From the NCBI GenBank assembly GCA_040235375.1, contig JBECKQ010000072.1, positions 1 through 14,096 on the forward strand: a DNA stretch of 14,096 nucleotides, in the 5' to 3' direction. The DNA is from JBECKQ01 sp040235375. Lineage in GTDB: Bacteria; Planctomycetota; Phycisphaerae; UBA1845. Of the stretch, positions 7,803-14,096 are shown piece by piece. A program made the position numbers and the translations under genes. Below the pieces are notes generated by a model. That model saw only the letters and a list, made by a program, of their open reading frames with translations, made no database searches and had not been told where the DNA came from. Position 1 is the first letter of the stretch; each line of letters starts with the position of its first letter.

Positions 7803-7881
7803 CGTTTAATCCCCTCAAAGAAAGTCTGTACGCCACGGCCCGTCAGCAGCGATTCGGTCGTCCGGGAAAAACCAAATTGGC

Positions 7882-8020
7882 ACCGATCCGGTACCGATTG
7901 TCCGCGCTCTCCTGAGCACGGCTCGGTCCGAAGCCGCCCGCATCCCCGGAACCGATCCGGCGTCGGTCTGGGGGACAATTCTCCAGAACTTCCGGGATGT
8001 ATTTGCCCGGATCGATTGTC
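7882..8020. repeat. Dispersed CCGATCCGG / CGATTGTC elements
   Basis: ACCGATCCGG occurs identically at 7882-7891 and 7951-7960. CCGGTACCGATTGTC (7888-7902) recurs with one base missing and one changed as CCGGATCGATTGTC (8007-8020). All lie upstream of both divergent promoters, as expected of binding sites for a shared regulator. The function is inferred only from position and repetition. Confidence 0.4.
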
Positions 8021-8072
8021 TAAGCTGGCGAGAACTCACGAACGCGCGGCGGGCACCCTGCCGCGCATCGGG

Positions 8073-8101
8073 TTCCGCGGGTGCAAGCGATCCGCTATAA
8101 T
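8073..8101 (+). promoter_or_regulatory. Candidate promoter of the TPR/polyferredoxin unit
   Basis: A perfect -10 hexamer TATAAT sits at 8096-8101. At 17-base spacing the -35 position (8073-8078, TTCCGC) matches only two of six bases, so a weak or activator-dependent promoter is suggested. Transcription would start near 8108 and leave a leader of about 57 nt before the ATG at 8165. This also argues against the earlier GTG at 8081 as a start. Confidence 0.5.
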
Positions 8102-8164
8102 ACGGCGACCATGCACGAGCATGGCTGTGCCGGCAACGAGGTCGGAGACCAAAGGGGATTGTCG

Positions 8165-9043
8165 ATGACGACAAGGAAAGTGCTGAGTGCTGCGGTAGCA
8201 GTTGTCATGGTGTCGACGTTGGCCACGTTCGCCGGGTTGCCTGACCCCGCTGCGTCTTCGTTCGACAAAGCGAACACGTTGCTGACCCAGGGCGCGTTCG
8301 ACGACGCGCTACGGGCGTTTGCCGTCGCCGCGAAAACGGACCCGGGGAATACGGCGTATCGCGAGAATTACGCCGTGCTCCGGCGGATCATCAGGATGCG
8401 CGAGCGGCTGGACAAGGAAGCCAACCCGCAGAAGTGGGAGACATCCGCTCTTGCGATCCGCGCCTACTACTACGAGCACGCGATCTATAAAGAGGCGCTT
8501 CCGCTCGATCGCCAGATTCACGAAAAACTGAACAACGCGACCTCCGCCGAAATGCTCGCCGAGACCCAGCTCAACCTGGGCCTCAACGCCGAGGCTGCGG
8601 AAACCCTCCAGCAGATGGACGCGAAGGAGGCCACGCCGCGCTCGCAGATGCTGCTGGGCATCGCTCTGGCCCGCTCGCAGAAGGTCGATGAGGCCCGCGC
8701 TGCAACCAGCGAACTCACCATTGCGGACAAGGCCGGCCCCCACGTGCTGTTCGACGCGGCCCGGCTGAAGGCCCTGCTCGGAGACAATCCCGCTGCCATT
8801 ACCCTGCTCGTCAAGTGTTTTGAATCGACACCCCCCAGCCGTCTCGACGCCATGAAGACCCTGGCCAAGGAGAGTCCGGACCTCAAGGGAATCTCCGCCG
8901 GACCCGAGTTTGCCACGGCTCTGGCAACCGCGTCCAAGGTGAAAGAGTCCGAGTGCAGCGGCGGCTCGAGCTGCGGCTCCTGCCCCAGCCGGGCCAGTTG
9001 CGGCCACTCCGCGGCATCGGCAACTTCCACGAAGAAAGACTGA
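8165..9043 (+). CDS. Exported TPR protein with C-terminal four-cysteine tail
   Basis: 292 residues. The ATG at 8165 is chosen because it gives a signal peptide (MTTRKVLSAAVAVVMVSTLATFAG) and has AAGGGGA about 8 bases upstream; the open frame back to GTG 8081 would overlap the -10 box. Residues 32-65 form a clear TPR hairpin (SSFDKANTLLTQGAFDDALR...). Helical repeats continue through residues 90-215, including LLGIALARSQKVDEARAA. After about residue 255 the fold ends in a short tail with C264, C270, C273 and C279 (CSGGSSCGSCPSRASCGH), spacing C-x5-C-x2-C-x5-C, followed by His281. This could bind a metal or Fe-S cluster, or cycle thiols. The polyferredoxin gene begins 80 bp downstream, so the two probably form one transcript and one redox unit. 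The exact role is not known to me. Confidence 0.85.
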   Translation: MTTRKVLSAAVAVVMVSTLATFAGLPDPAASSFDKANTLLTQGAFDDALRAFAVAAKTDPGNTAYRENYAVLRRIIRMRERLDKEANPQKWETSALAIRAYYYEHAIYKEALPLDRQIHEKLNNATSAEMLAETQLNLGLNAEAAETLQQMDAKEATPRSQMLLGIALARSQKVDEARAATSELTIADKAGPHVLFDAARLKALLGDNPAAITLLVKCFESTPPSRLDAMKTLAKESPDLKGISAGPEFATALATASKVKESECSGGSSCGSCPSRASCGHSAASATSTKKD

Positions 9044-9123
9044 TACGAGCCGCGGAGTCTGCCGGTCTGACGCTGGGCATGCTGCCTGCACGGTCCGACC
9101 CGGCCCGTTTGAACCGGGAATCC

Positions 9124-10302
9124 ATGACCAGAAACAGACGCATCGTGCAGGCGGGCTTTCTGATCCTGACCGTTGCCGCCGTGTTTGTCATCCAAGGCAA
9201 CGCCGAACTGTGGTGTCCGTTCGGCGGCGTGGAGGCGGCATACAACTACATCTCTGAAGGCAACCTGATCTGCTCGCTGGGAGTGTCCAACTTCTACATT
9301 CTCGGCGCCGTCCTGTTGATGGCCCTGCTGCTGCGCCGCGCGTTCTGCGGTTACATCTGCCCCATCGGAGCAATCTCTGAGTGGGTTCACGCCGGCGGAA
9401 AGCGACTGGGCATCACACCCGTCACGGTGCCGTACAGTCTCGACCGGGCACTGGCCAAGCTCAAGTACGTCGTCCTCGCCATCATTCTGTACTTCACTTG
9501 GTCGGCTGCCGAGTTGCAGTTCCGCGCCGCCGATCCGTGCTACGCCCTGCTGAGCCGGCACGGCGAGGACATCACTTTCTGGGCCTACGCCATTTCGGGC
9601 GCCATTCTCCTCGGCTCGCTGTTCGTGAACATCCCCTTCTGCCGGTGGCTCTGCCCCCTCGCCGCGATCTTCCATCCGCTGTCCCGGCTCGGTCTGACTC
9701 GCGTGAAACGCGACGAGGCGGCGTGCACCAACTGCGGTCTTTGCTCGAATGCCTGCCCCACCGCGATTCCGGTCGCCAGACTGTACGACGTGACCGCGGC
9801 GCGCTGCCTGTCGTGCCTCAGTTGCGTGGAGGCCTGTCCCAAGTTCGACAATGGCGCCCTGAGCTGGGGTCCCCCGCGGCGATGGGGAGGGCATTGGCCG
9901 CAGTCCGTGCTGGTCGGATCTGTTCTGGCCCTGGTGACCGTGGCGGTCGCGGCCGCATATGTCTTTCCCATTCCCTCCTTCTTCCGCGAGCGCGGTATGG
10001 CGCCGCCCAACGTCGCCACGATCGACCTGCGCATCGGCAATCTCGCGTGCCGGGGAAACGCCACGCTGCTCACTTATTTCGTTGAGCGCGACGACGAGTT
10101 CGAGCTGCCCGGCTACCTGAAGATCGAAGCCTGGCCGGGCCCCGGTAACGCCCCGGCACGCATCACCTACGATCCTGCGCACACGGACGCCCAGGCAATT
10201 CGGGAGGCAATCACCGAGCCCTATTTCGATGCGGCGGAAAGCATCTGGCGTGCCTCCCCCTTCACGATCGAAGGCTACGACCCACTGGGCGGCATCGAGT
10301 AA
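9124..10302 (+). CDS. NapH/polyferredoxin-type membrane 4Fe-4S protein with HMA-like C-terminal domain
   Basis: 392 residues. The ATG at 9124 puts the first membrane helix right after a short basic N-terminus (MTRNRRIVQ); there is no strong ribosome binding site, and ATG 9079 is a weaker alternative. Membrane segments lie near 8-25, 55-70, 113-130, 153-170 and 261-281. Two CxxxCP motifs of the NapH/NosR/CcoG type occur at C75-C79 and C173-C177. Two classical 4Fe-4S motifs follow: C201, C204, C207, C211 and C228, C231, C234, C238. Such proteins pass electrons across or along the cytoplasmic membrane. Residues 298-370, after the last helix, resemble a heavy-metal-associated (ferredoxin-like) fold: IDLRIGNLACRGN..., then ITYDP and an AI helix; the usual CxxC is reduced to C309-RGN. 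Its likely partner is the upstream TPR/cysteine-tail protein. The substrate cannot be named from the sequence. Confidence 0.87.
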   Translation: MTRNRRIVQAGFLILTVAAVFVIQGNAELWCPFGGVEAAYNYISEGNLICSLGVSNFYILGAVLLMALLLRRAFCGYICPIGAISEWVHAGGKRLGITPVTVPYSLDRALAKLKYVVLAIILYFTWSAAELQFRAADPCYALLSRHGEDITFWAYAISGAILLGSLFVNIPFCRWLCPLAAIFHPLSRLGLTRVKRDEAACTNCGLCSNACPTAIPVARLYDVTAARCLSCLSCVEACPKFDNGALSWGPPRRWGGHWPQSVLVGSVLALVTVAVAAAYVFPIPSFFRERGMAPPNVATIDLRIGNLACRGNATLLTYFVERDDEFELPGYLKIEAWPGPGNAPARITYDPAHTDAQAIREAITEPYFDAAESIWRASPFTIEGYDPLGGIE

Positions 10303-10832
10303 CGGTCCACTCGCTCTCCGCCCAGCCCGCATTGTTCAAAGGGTTCGTCGCGGCGAGTCGGCGTAACGGACGGTGGATACAAGGCGTGCGACCGAGGCCC
10401 CCGGAGGCGACCTTGCACAGGTCGTCGAGGAGGCCCACGGAGCACAACGCCGCAGACGCCGGCACTTACGGCGACGGAGTCACGAGTGCAACGAATCGTC
10501 GAAGCCTGAAAGGACTCCCCCTCTCTCCGACGACCACTTCATCGCCCCCCGAGCCGCGAAGTTGACGAACGCGTCCGCGCCGGCGTCCTCCGCTTCAGCC
10601 ATCAGCACCCCCGGCCAGCGTAGGCCACCAGTGCAATGCCGATGGTCGCTCGGCGCACCTCCTGACACGCCCGGCGCGTTCTAGCTAGTGAGAGGACAGG
10701 GGGCCCTCGTACGGCCCGGCCGTACTGATGCGGGCAGTTCGCCCGAAGCTGTGCCACACAGGGGCGCCTCACGACGGGTGCGATCGAGACCCGCGGCGCC
10801 AAACCGCCGCACAACGCGAAGGGAGAAACATC
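10303..10832. other. Gene-poor stretch after the polyferredoxin gene
   Basis: 530 bp in which I see no convincing gene on either strand; the short open frames here (for example 10373-10684 plus, 10480-10668 minus) lack ribosome binding sites and recognisable domains. It contains the perfect palindrome at 10709-10725 and the AAGGGAG ribosome binding site for the ATG at 10833. Decayed gene remnants cannot be excluded. Confidence 0.5.
10709..10725. repeat. Perfect palindrome upstream of the DUF5681-like gene
   Basis: GTACGGCC-C-GGCCGTAC: 8-bp arms around one central base, about 108 bp before the ATG at 10833. It has no T-run, so it is not a terminator; an operator-like site is possible. Function inferred only. 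Confidence 0.5.
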
Positions 10833-12113
10833 ATGTCAGGAAAACGCCGACCTCACCGCGACGCCCGTGGCCGGTTCACGCGCGGCGGCAACGTCATCAG
10901 CGACCGTCTCCGCGAGGCCCGCAGCCGGTTCCTGCCCGATGACATGATCACCAGCCAGCATCTCCACGACGCCCGCGCCTTCCACTACCGCCAGGCCCTC
11001 TACGACCGCGTCACCGACGGCCTCTTCGCCAAAATCGTCGATCGCCTCGTACAAAAGGCTCTCTACGGCGAAATGCCGGCCATCAAGGAAATCTTCGTCC
11101 GCCTCATGGGAAAAACCATACAGTACAATGACCCCAAAGCCGTCGATGTCACCTATGCCATCCTCGGCGACCTCCTGCACTTGCTCGCCCCCGAACCCAG
11201 GCGCCCGGCCCGGCACGCGCCGCCCCGTTCCAATGACGACGATCCCGACGACGACGAGGGCGATCCGGACGACCCGGACGACGACGATCCCAACGACGAC
11301 GAAGACGAATCGGATGACGACGACGACCCCGAAAGTCCCCAACCGACCGTCCAATCCGAGCCGCGCCGGCCAGGAAGCGGACGAACTCCCGCAACCCTTC
11401 GATCGCCGGCACGCCCGCACGCACCACATCCGCGCGGCGCAAGTCCGCCGACAATCGCCGTAACCGCTTCCACACACCAACCGCTCCCCGCCGCGCCTCT
11501 GCAAACTCCAGTCTCCGGCCTCCAGCCGTCCCTGCGCCGCCCGCCCCCGACACGCTCACATACGCACCATCCCACCCTCGCAATTTCGCGCTCCGCCGCC
11601 CGCAACGTCCGCTTTCGCCCGTCCCCGTTTTTGCCCCCGCCAGCCGTGCCGGAAAAACCGCATTTCCGAGCAAATACACGGTCTCACGGTCTTTTCTTCA
11701 CGGCTGGCGCCAACGCCAACGCCGTTTTTACACCGTCCCGGCTCACGACCCCGAAAACGCGGTCCGACATCGACAACGCGGTCACCCGATCCTCCTGCCG
11801 GGCAGCTCGACTGAGGGTTCGCGGCTCATGGTGGCGGAGCTCTGCCATCCCTGGCTGCATGCCTGCGGCACCACCAACGATCACGGCGAGCGCCTCGTCG
11901 CCCGGAGCGAGATCACCGCCAACTTGCAGCGCGAGTGATATGAACGATTCCGCACTGACCACGCGCTCCATCGTGCCGCCAGTGCGCCGTATCGCTCGAC
12001 ATCTGGTCCGCGGCGACGCTCCAGTGCCACGATGTTGCACTGCGCGTGTCGAGTCGCCGCGACCGCATTATGCCGCTCTTATATTCGTTGAGCCGGCATC
12101 GCGAATCCGCTAA
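10833..12113 (+). CDS. DUF5681-like protein with acidic run; 3' half doubtful
   Basis: The start at ATG 10833 follows GAAGGGAGAAACATC. Residues 1-118 look like a genuine protein: a basic DARGRFTRGGN start resembling the 'GRFKPGQSGNP' opening of DUF5681, then helices including IVDRLVQKALYGEMPAIKEIFVRLMGK, matching the family's 'a..L...A..Gd..AikellDR..Gk' helix. DUF5681 proteins are often small and are sometimes compared with phage small terminase-type proteins. Residues 135-165 are almost pure Asp with Pro, Gly, Asn and Glu. After about residue 175 (base 11370) codon third-position bias falls and the translation becomes Pro/Ser/Arg/Thr low complexity. The annotated end at TGA 12111-12113 is therefore uncertain: a frame change into frame +1 would end at 11463. 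Another frame is open to 11938 and looks coding near its end. The N-terminal gene is fairly certain; the C-terminal 250 residues are not. Confidence 0.5.
   Translation: MSGKRRPHRDARGRFTRGGNVISDRLREARSRFLPDDMITSQHLHDARAFHYRQALYDRVTDGLFAKIVDRLVQKALYGEMPAIKEIFVRLMGKTIQYNDPKAVDVTYAILGDLLHLLAPEPRRPARHAPPRSNDDDPDDDEGDPDDPDDDDPNDDEDESDDDDDPESPQPTVQSEPRRPGSGRTPATLRSPARPHAPHPRGASPPTIAVTASTHQPLPAAPLQTPVSGLQPSLRRPPPTRSHTHHPTLAISRSAARNVRFRPSPFLPPPAVPEKPHFRANTRSHGLFFTAGANANAVFTPSRLTTPKTRSDIDNAVTRSSCRAARLRVRGSWWRSSAIPGCMPAAPPTITASASSPGARSPPTCSASDMNDSALTTRSIVPPVRRIARHLVRGDAPVPRCCTARVESPRPHYAALIFVEPASRIR
11235..11327 (+). repeat. GAC/GAT-rich low-complexity tract (poly-Asp)
   Basis: About 93 bases made mainly of GAC, GAT, CCC and GAA codons encode 31 residues that are mostly Asp. 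Such a tract is prone to slippage, which matters because coding frame preference appears to change soon after it. It is a linker or acidic tail in the protein. Confidence 0.8.
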
Positions 12114-12116
12114 TAT
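12088..12116 (+). promoter_or_regulatory. Candidate promoter of the eight-cysteine repeat gene
   Basis: TTGAGC (12088-12093), a 17-base spacer and TAATAT (12111-12116), four of six consensus matches each, lie in the most AT-rich patch of this neighbourhood. Transcription would start near 12123, giving a leader of roughly 250 nt before the ATG at 12376. A near-perfect palindrome overlaps the -10 box. Confidence 0.4.
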
Positions 12117-12126
12117 CGCGGTATTA
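12111..12126. repeat. Operator-like palindrome on the -10 box
   Basis: TAATATCGCGGTATTA is a palindrome at seven of eight base-pair positions (only the pair flanking the central CGCG is mismatched). It overlaps the predicted -10 hexamer and start point, where a repressor would block polymerase. No regulator gene is adjacent in this window. Confidence 0.4.
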
Positions 12127-12375
12127 CAGCACGTTAATTGTCTTCGCCTCATCGCATGGGCGAACTGCCTCGCCGGAAGAGTCCGCCGCATGAAATGTCA
12201 CGCCGAGCCTTCGACTCTCCGAACGCGGCAGGACTGCCTCCTCCCCCGGTTGCGCCTCGGCGAGACCCCTTCCGCGCTGACCCACCGCGCCGCGCGCATC
12301 CTCTTGACCGGCGCCCGACGCCAGGAACGCCATCCTCCCTCTGCGTTTCTTATCACGTATTCGAGGAGACCCGAT

Positions 12376-13626
12376 ATGGCTTTCAGGATCATCCTTTGGC
12401 TCGCTGCGTTCGTGCTCGTGTGCCAGCAGGCAGTCGCCCAGCAGTACGAGGAAATTGAGCTGGGCGACCGCGAAGTGACTGCCGTCTGCCGGGACGACTG
12501 TGGCGGGACGTACTGCACCGACACGCGCTTCGATTACTACAACTGCGGCGCCTGCGGCAACCAGTGCCCACCGGGCCACCGCTGCTACTACGGCATATGC
12601 TACCTGACCTGCCAGCCCGGCCGGACCAACTGCAGCGGACAGTGCGTCGACCTGATGACCGACCGCTACAACTGCGGCGCCTGCGGACTGGAATGCGCAC
12701 CCGGCAAGATCTGCGACGGCACGGGAGAGTGTGACCTCTCCTGCCAGACTGGGTTCGTCAACTGCTCCGGTCAATGCGTGGACCTGAGCAACAATCGCCA
12801 CCATTGCGGCGCCTGCGGACTGGACTGCCCCCCTGGCGAGGTCTGCAACGGCATGGGCGAATGTACGCTGACCTGCCAGATCGGTCTCACCAACTGTGGT
12901 GGCGTATGCGTCGACCTGAACCGAGACCGTGAAAACTGCGGGGCGTGTTCCGCGCCCTGCTGGGCCGGAGGAATTTGTGACGGCACCGGTGAATGCGAGC
13001 TCAATTGTCAGGTCGGCCTCACCGAGTGCAACTACTGGTGTGTCAATCTGCTGACGGACCGCAACAACTGCGGGGCCTGCGGGGCTGCTTGCGCCCCCGG
13101 GGAAATCTGTAACGGCGCCGGCCAATGCTCGTTGAGTTGCCAGCCGGGACTCAACAACTGCGGCGGTGTATGCGTCGACCTCGATCGGGATCGTGACAAC
13201 TGTGGAGCATGCCGGACGCGTTGCCCGGCCGGGGAGGTCTGCGACGGAAATGGCAACTGCGCTCTATCCTGCCAGCCGGGACTCACCGACTGCGACGGCG
13301 TTTGCGTCGACACGGGGTGGGACCGCCGCCATTGCGGCGCGTGCGGGAACGCGTGCGGCGAGGGCGAGGTCTGCAGTGGGGCGGGCTCGTGCGAACTGTC
13401 CTGCCAGCCCGGCCTGATTCGCTGCGGCGGCACTTGCGTGTCGTTGGCGACCGACCGGGCCAACTGCGGCGCCTGCGGGAATGCATGTGCGTTGGGCGCT
13501 GTCTGCCGCAATGGCGAATGCCTTGATCCCGGAGACCTCGACGAGGACGGCGACGTAGATCTCTACGACTTCAGCAGGTTCACCTTGAATTTCAATGGAC
13601 CGCTGGCCGGCGTCGTCGAGCCCTGA
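12376..13626 (+). CDS. Secreted eight-cysteine Stig1-like repeat protein with dockerin-like tail
   Basis: 416 residues. The ATG at 12376 has GAGGAG about 7 bases upstream and opens a signal peptide (MAFRIILWLAAFVLVCQQAVAQ); the frame is open further back to 12046, but that part does not resemble protein. From residue 79 there are seven tandem units, six of exactly 44 residues, with consensus CQxGLTNCxGxCVDLxxDRxN then CGACGxxCxxGxxCxGxGxCxLS and cysteines at unit positions 1, 8, 12, 22, 25, 29, 35 and 41. One divergent unit precedes them (residues 38-78). This resembles Stig1-like cysteine-rich repeats found in myxobacteria, sometimes mislabelled 'tryptophan synthase alpha chain'; no such enzyme is present here. 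The eight cysteines suggest four disulfides per unit. The C-terminus (GDLDEDGDVDLYDFSRF...FNGPLAG) is one dockerin-like loop, as in the leftward gene block. Probably a rod-like, oxidised surface protein. Confidence 0.9.
   Translation: MAFRIILWLAAFVLVCQQAVAQQYEEIELGDREVTAVCRDDCGGTYCTDTRFDYYNCGACGNQCPPGHRCYYGICYLTCQPGRTNCSGQCVDLMTDRYNCGACGLECAPGKICDGTGECDLSCQTGFVNCSGQCVDLSNNRHHCGACGLDCPPGEVCNGMGECTLTCQIGLTNCGGVCVDLNRDRENCGACSAPCWAGGICDGTGECELNCQVGLTECNYWCVNLLTDRNNCGACGAACAPGEICNGAGQCSLSCQPGLNNCGGVCVDLDRDRDNCGACRTRCPAGEVCDGNGNCALSCQPGLTDCDGVCVDTGWDRRHCGACGNACGEGEVCSGAGSCELSCQPGLIRCGGTCVSLATDRANCGACGNACALGAVCRNGECLDPGDLDEDGDVDLYDFSRFTLNFNGPLAGVVEP
12610..13521 (+). repeat. Seven tandem 132-bp coding repeats
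   Basis: Units begin with a Cys codon at 12610, 12742, 12874, 13006, 13138, 13270 and 13402, an exact 132-base period; the last unit is one codon shorter before its final Cys. Protein spacing is strictly kept while codons differ between units (TGC/TGT, CTC/CTG/CTT), pointing to old duplication under protein-level selection rather than recent expansion. Confidence 0.92.
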
Positions 13627-13809
13627 TCGGGCACGAGAATCGAGCGGCGCGGGCGTGCAGATGCCAGAGGCTGAAGTGCAGGAAGTAGCCCGGGCACTAC
13701 GACTTGTTTGCTACGATTCCGTCCTGTTGCAGAGCTTCAGGGTGAGGATGCAGCACGTCGTTTCTGCTCGAGGGCTTGCCGCATCCTGGTGAAAACCCGA
13801 CGATTGTGC

Positions 13810-14096
13810 TCACAACCGGGAGGCGATCATCCTCACGCCGGCCAGTTGGTCGGGCGTGTTGACGTTCGACAACTGGCGCACTTCATCCGCCGTGGGGGTG
13901 AGGCGGGCGACCGGCAGCCGGGCGAGCGCGCACTGCATACGCAGCTCGCGCGTCGCCAGCGACTGCCTGACCACGTAGATCGCTCGCGGCGAGTAAACCG
14001 CACAACAGGCATGAAAAACACCAGGCGCGTCGCTCCGGACAAAGGCCGCCGCCGCATGTGTCGCATCCATACGCTCGTAGAGCTTGCGAAGCAGCG
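13810..14096 (-). CDS. MobA-like molybdenum cofactor guanylyltransferase, C-terminal fragment
   Basis: About 95 C-terminal residues are visible; the frame stays open past the ATG at 14070 to the window edge (LLRKLYER precedes it), so the gene starts outside. The ending ...LSNVNTPDQLAGV matches the 'NVNTPEEL' signature near the C-terminus of MobA and related NTP transferases, and GVFHACCAVYSPRA fits the family's 'PL.avy...' strand. MobA joins GMP from GTP to molybdopterin to form the guanine dinucleotide cofactor. The N-terminal GGxSxRMGxDK nucleotide-binding motif would lie beyond base 14096 and cannot be checked, so a related sugar or CTP transferase is possible. The gene converges with the eight-cysteine repeat gene across 183 bp that holds no visible gene or clear terminator. 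Confidence 0.7.
   Translation of the reverse strand, partial: LLRKLYERMDATHAAAAFVRSDAPGVFHACCAVYSPRAIYVVRQSLATRELRMQCALARLPVARLTPTADEVRQLSNVNTPDQLAGVRMIASRL

Larger units (their letters stand above)
7526..8164. other. Divergent intergenic region between the exported-protein block and the TPR/polyferredoxin unit
   Basis: 639 bp without a credible gene. It holds the leftward promoter and long leader of the PEP-CTERM gene, repeated CCGATCCGG/CGATTGTC elements (7882-8020) and the rightward -10 box at 8096. Open frames across it (for example 7662-8168 on the plus strand) have compositions unlike proteins and no homology that I recognise. Confidence 0.6.

Noticed and set aside
7662..8168. 168-codon plus-strand open frame in the divergent region
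   Set aside because: Its composition is Pro/Arg/Ser-rich, it has no ribosome binding site, and it runs through the -10 box and the real start of the TPR gene.
8518..10332. 604-codon open frame on the minus strand, the longest in the window
   Set aside because: It lies antisense to two well-supported genes (TPR and polyferredoxin) with clear Fe-S motifs. Its translation is Gly/Arg/Ala-rich without domains, as expected from high third-position GC on the true strand.
10480..10668. 62-codon minus-strand frame (AEAEDAGADAFVNFAARGAM), possible gene remnant
   Set aside because: A short protein-like stretch, but it has no start context and no recognisable family; too little to call a pseudogene.
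11684..12040. 118-codon minus-strand frame with a fairly protein-like sequence (MERVVSAESFISLALQVGGD)
   Set aside because: Third-position GC is lower than in the overlapping plus-strand frame ending at 11938, and no ribosome binding site or known motif is seen. It remains an outside possibility.
12124..13125. 333-codon minus-strand open frame across the cysteine repeats
   Set aside because: Its periodic GAV/VDA pattern is just the reverse complement of the 132-bp repeats; the plus-strand frame has the signal peptide, cysteine spacing and tail.
12610..13521. Regular 132-bp repeats considered as a CRISPR array
   Set aside because: The repeats are long, coding, without unique spacers, and diverge at synonymous positions.
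12376..13626. 'Tryptophan synthase alpha chain' label that such cysteine-rich proteins often receive
   Set aside because: No TIM-barrel or TrpA motifs are present; the protein is made of exported cysteine-rich repeats.

Overview
The window looks like a piece of a high-GC Planctomycetota chromosome, probably Phycisphaerae-like. This is inferred from protein architecture, not from a marker gene. Five secreted proteins end in dockerin-like Asp-rich tails of the form GDxDxDGDVDLxDFxxF...GP, and another ends in a PEP-CTERM sorting signal; both are common in that phylum. No rRNA, tRNA, transposase, phage structural module or CRISPR array is visible.

Layout. (1) 2-718 (+): the 3' end of a helical, TPR-like protein that begins outside the window. 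(2) 694-7525 (-): five secreted-protein genes. Transcribed from right to left they are a PEP-CTERM protein (7525-6476) with its own promoter, ribosome binding site and Rho-independent terminator, then a tight four-gene run: HAF-repeat protein (6348-5089), Asp-box propeller (5071-3521), Asp-box propeller (3500-1956), HAF-repeat protein (1935-694). Gaps in that run are 17, 20 and 20 bp. The paralogues are ordered A-B-B-A, and all four carry a dockerin-like tail. (3) 7526-8164: a long divergent intergenic region with a strong leftward promoter, a near-consensus rightward -10 box and repeated CCGATCCGG-type elements. (4) 8165-10302 (+): a two-gene unit encoding an exported TPR protein with a four-cysteine tail and a membrane polyferredoxin with two 4Fe-4S motifs and a degenerate HMA-like C-terminal domain. 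(5) 10303-12113 (+): a gene-poor stretch, then a DUF5681-like gene whose second half is poorly determined. (6) 12376-13626 (+): a secreted protein with seven eight-cysteine Stig1-like repeats and one divergent N-terminal unit. (7) 13810-14096 (-): the C-terminal end of a MobA-like nucleotidyltransferase.

How the genes may work together. The leftward block reads as a set of exported, surface-displayed beta-propeller proteins whose tails probably serve sorting or attachment. The TPR/polyferredoxin pair suggests electron delivery to, or metal or thiol handling at, the outer face of the cytoplasmic membrane. The best candidates for an undescribed system are that pair and the A-B-B-A propeller quartet. 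All functions come from motif reading by eye; no database search was possible.
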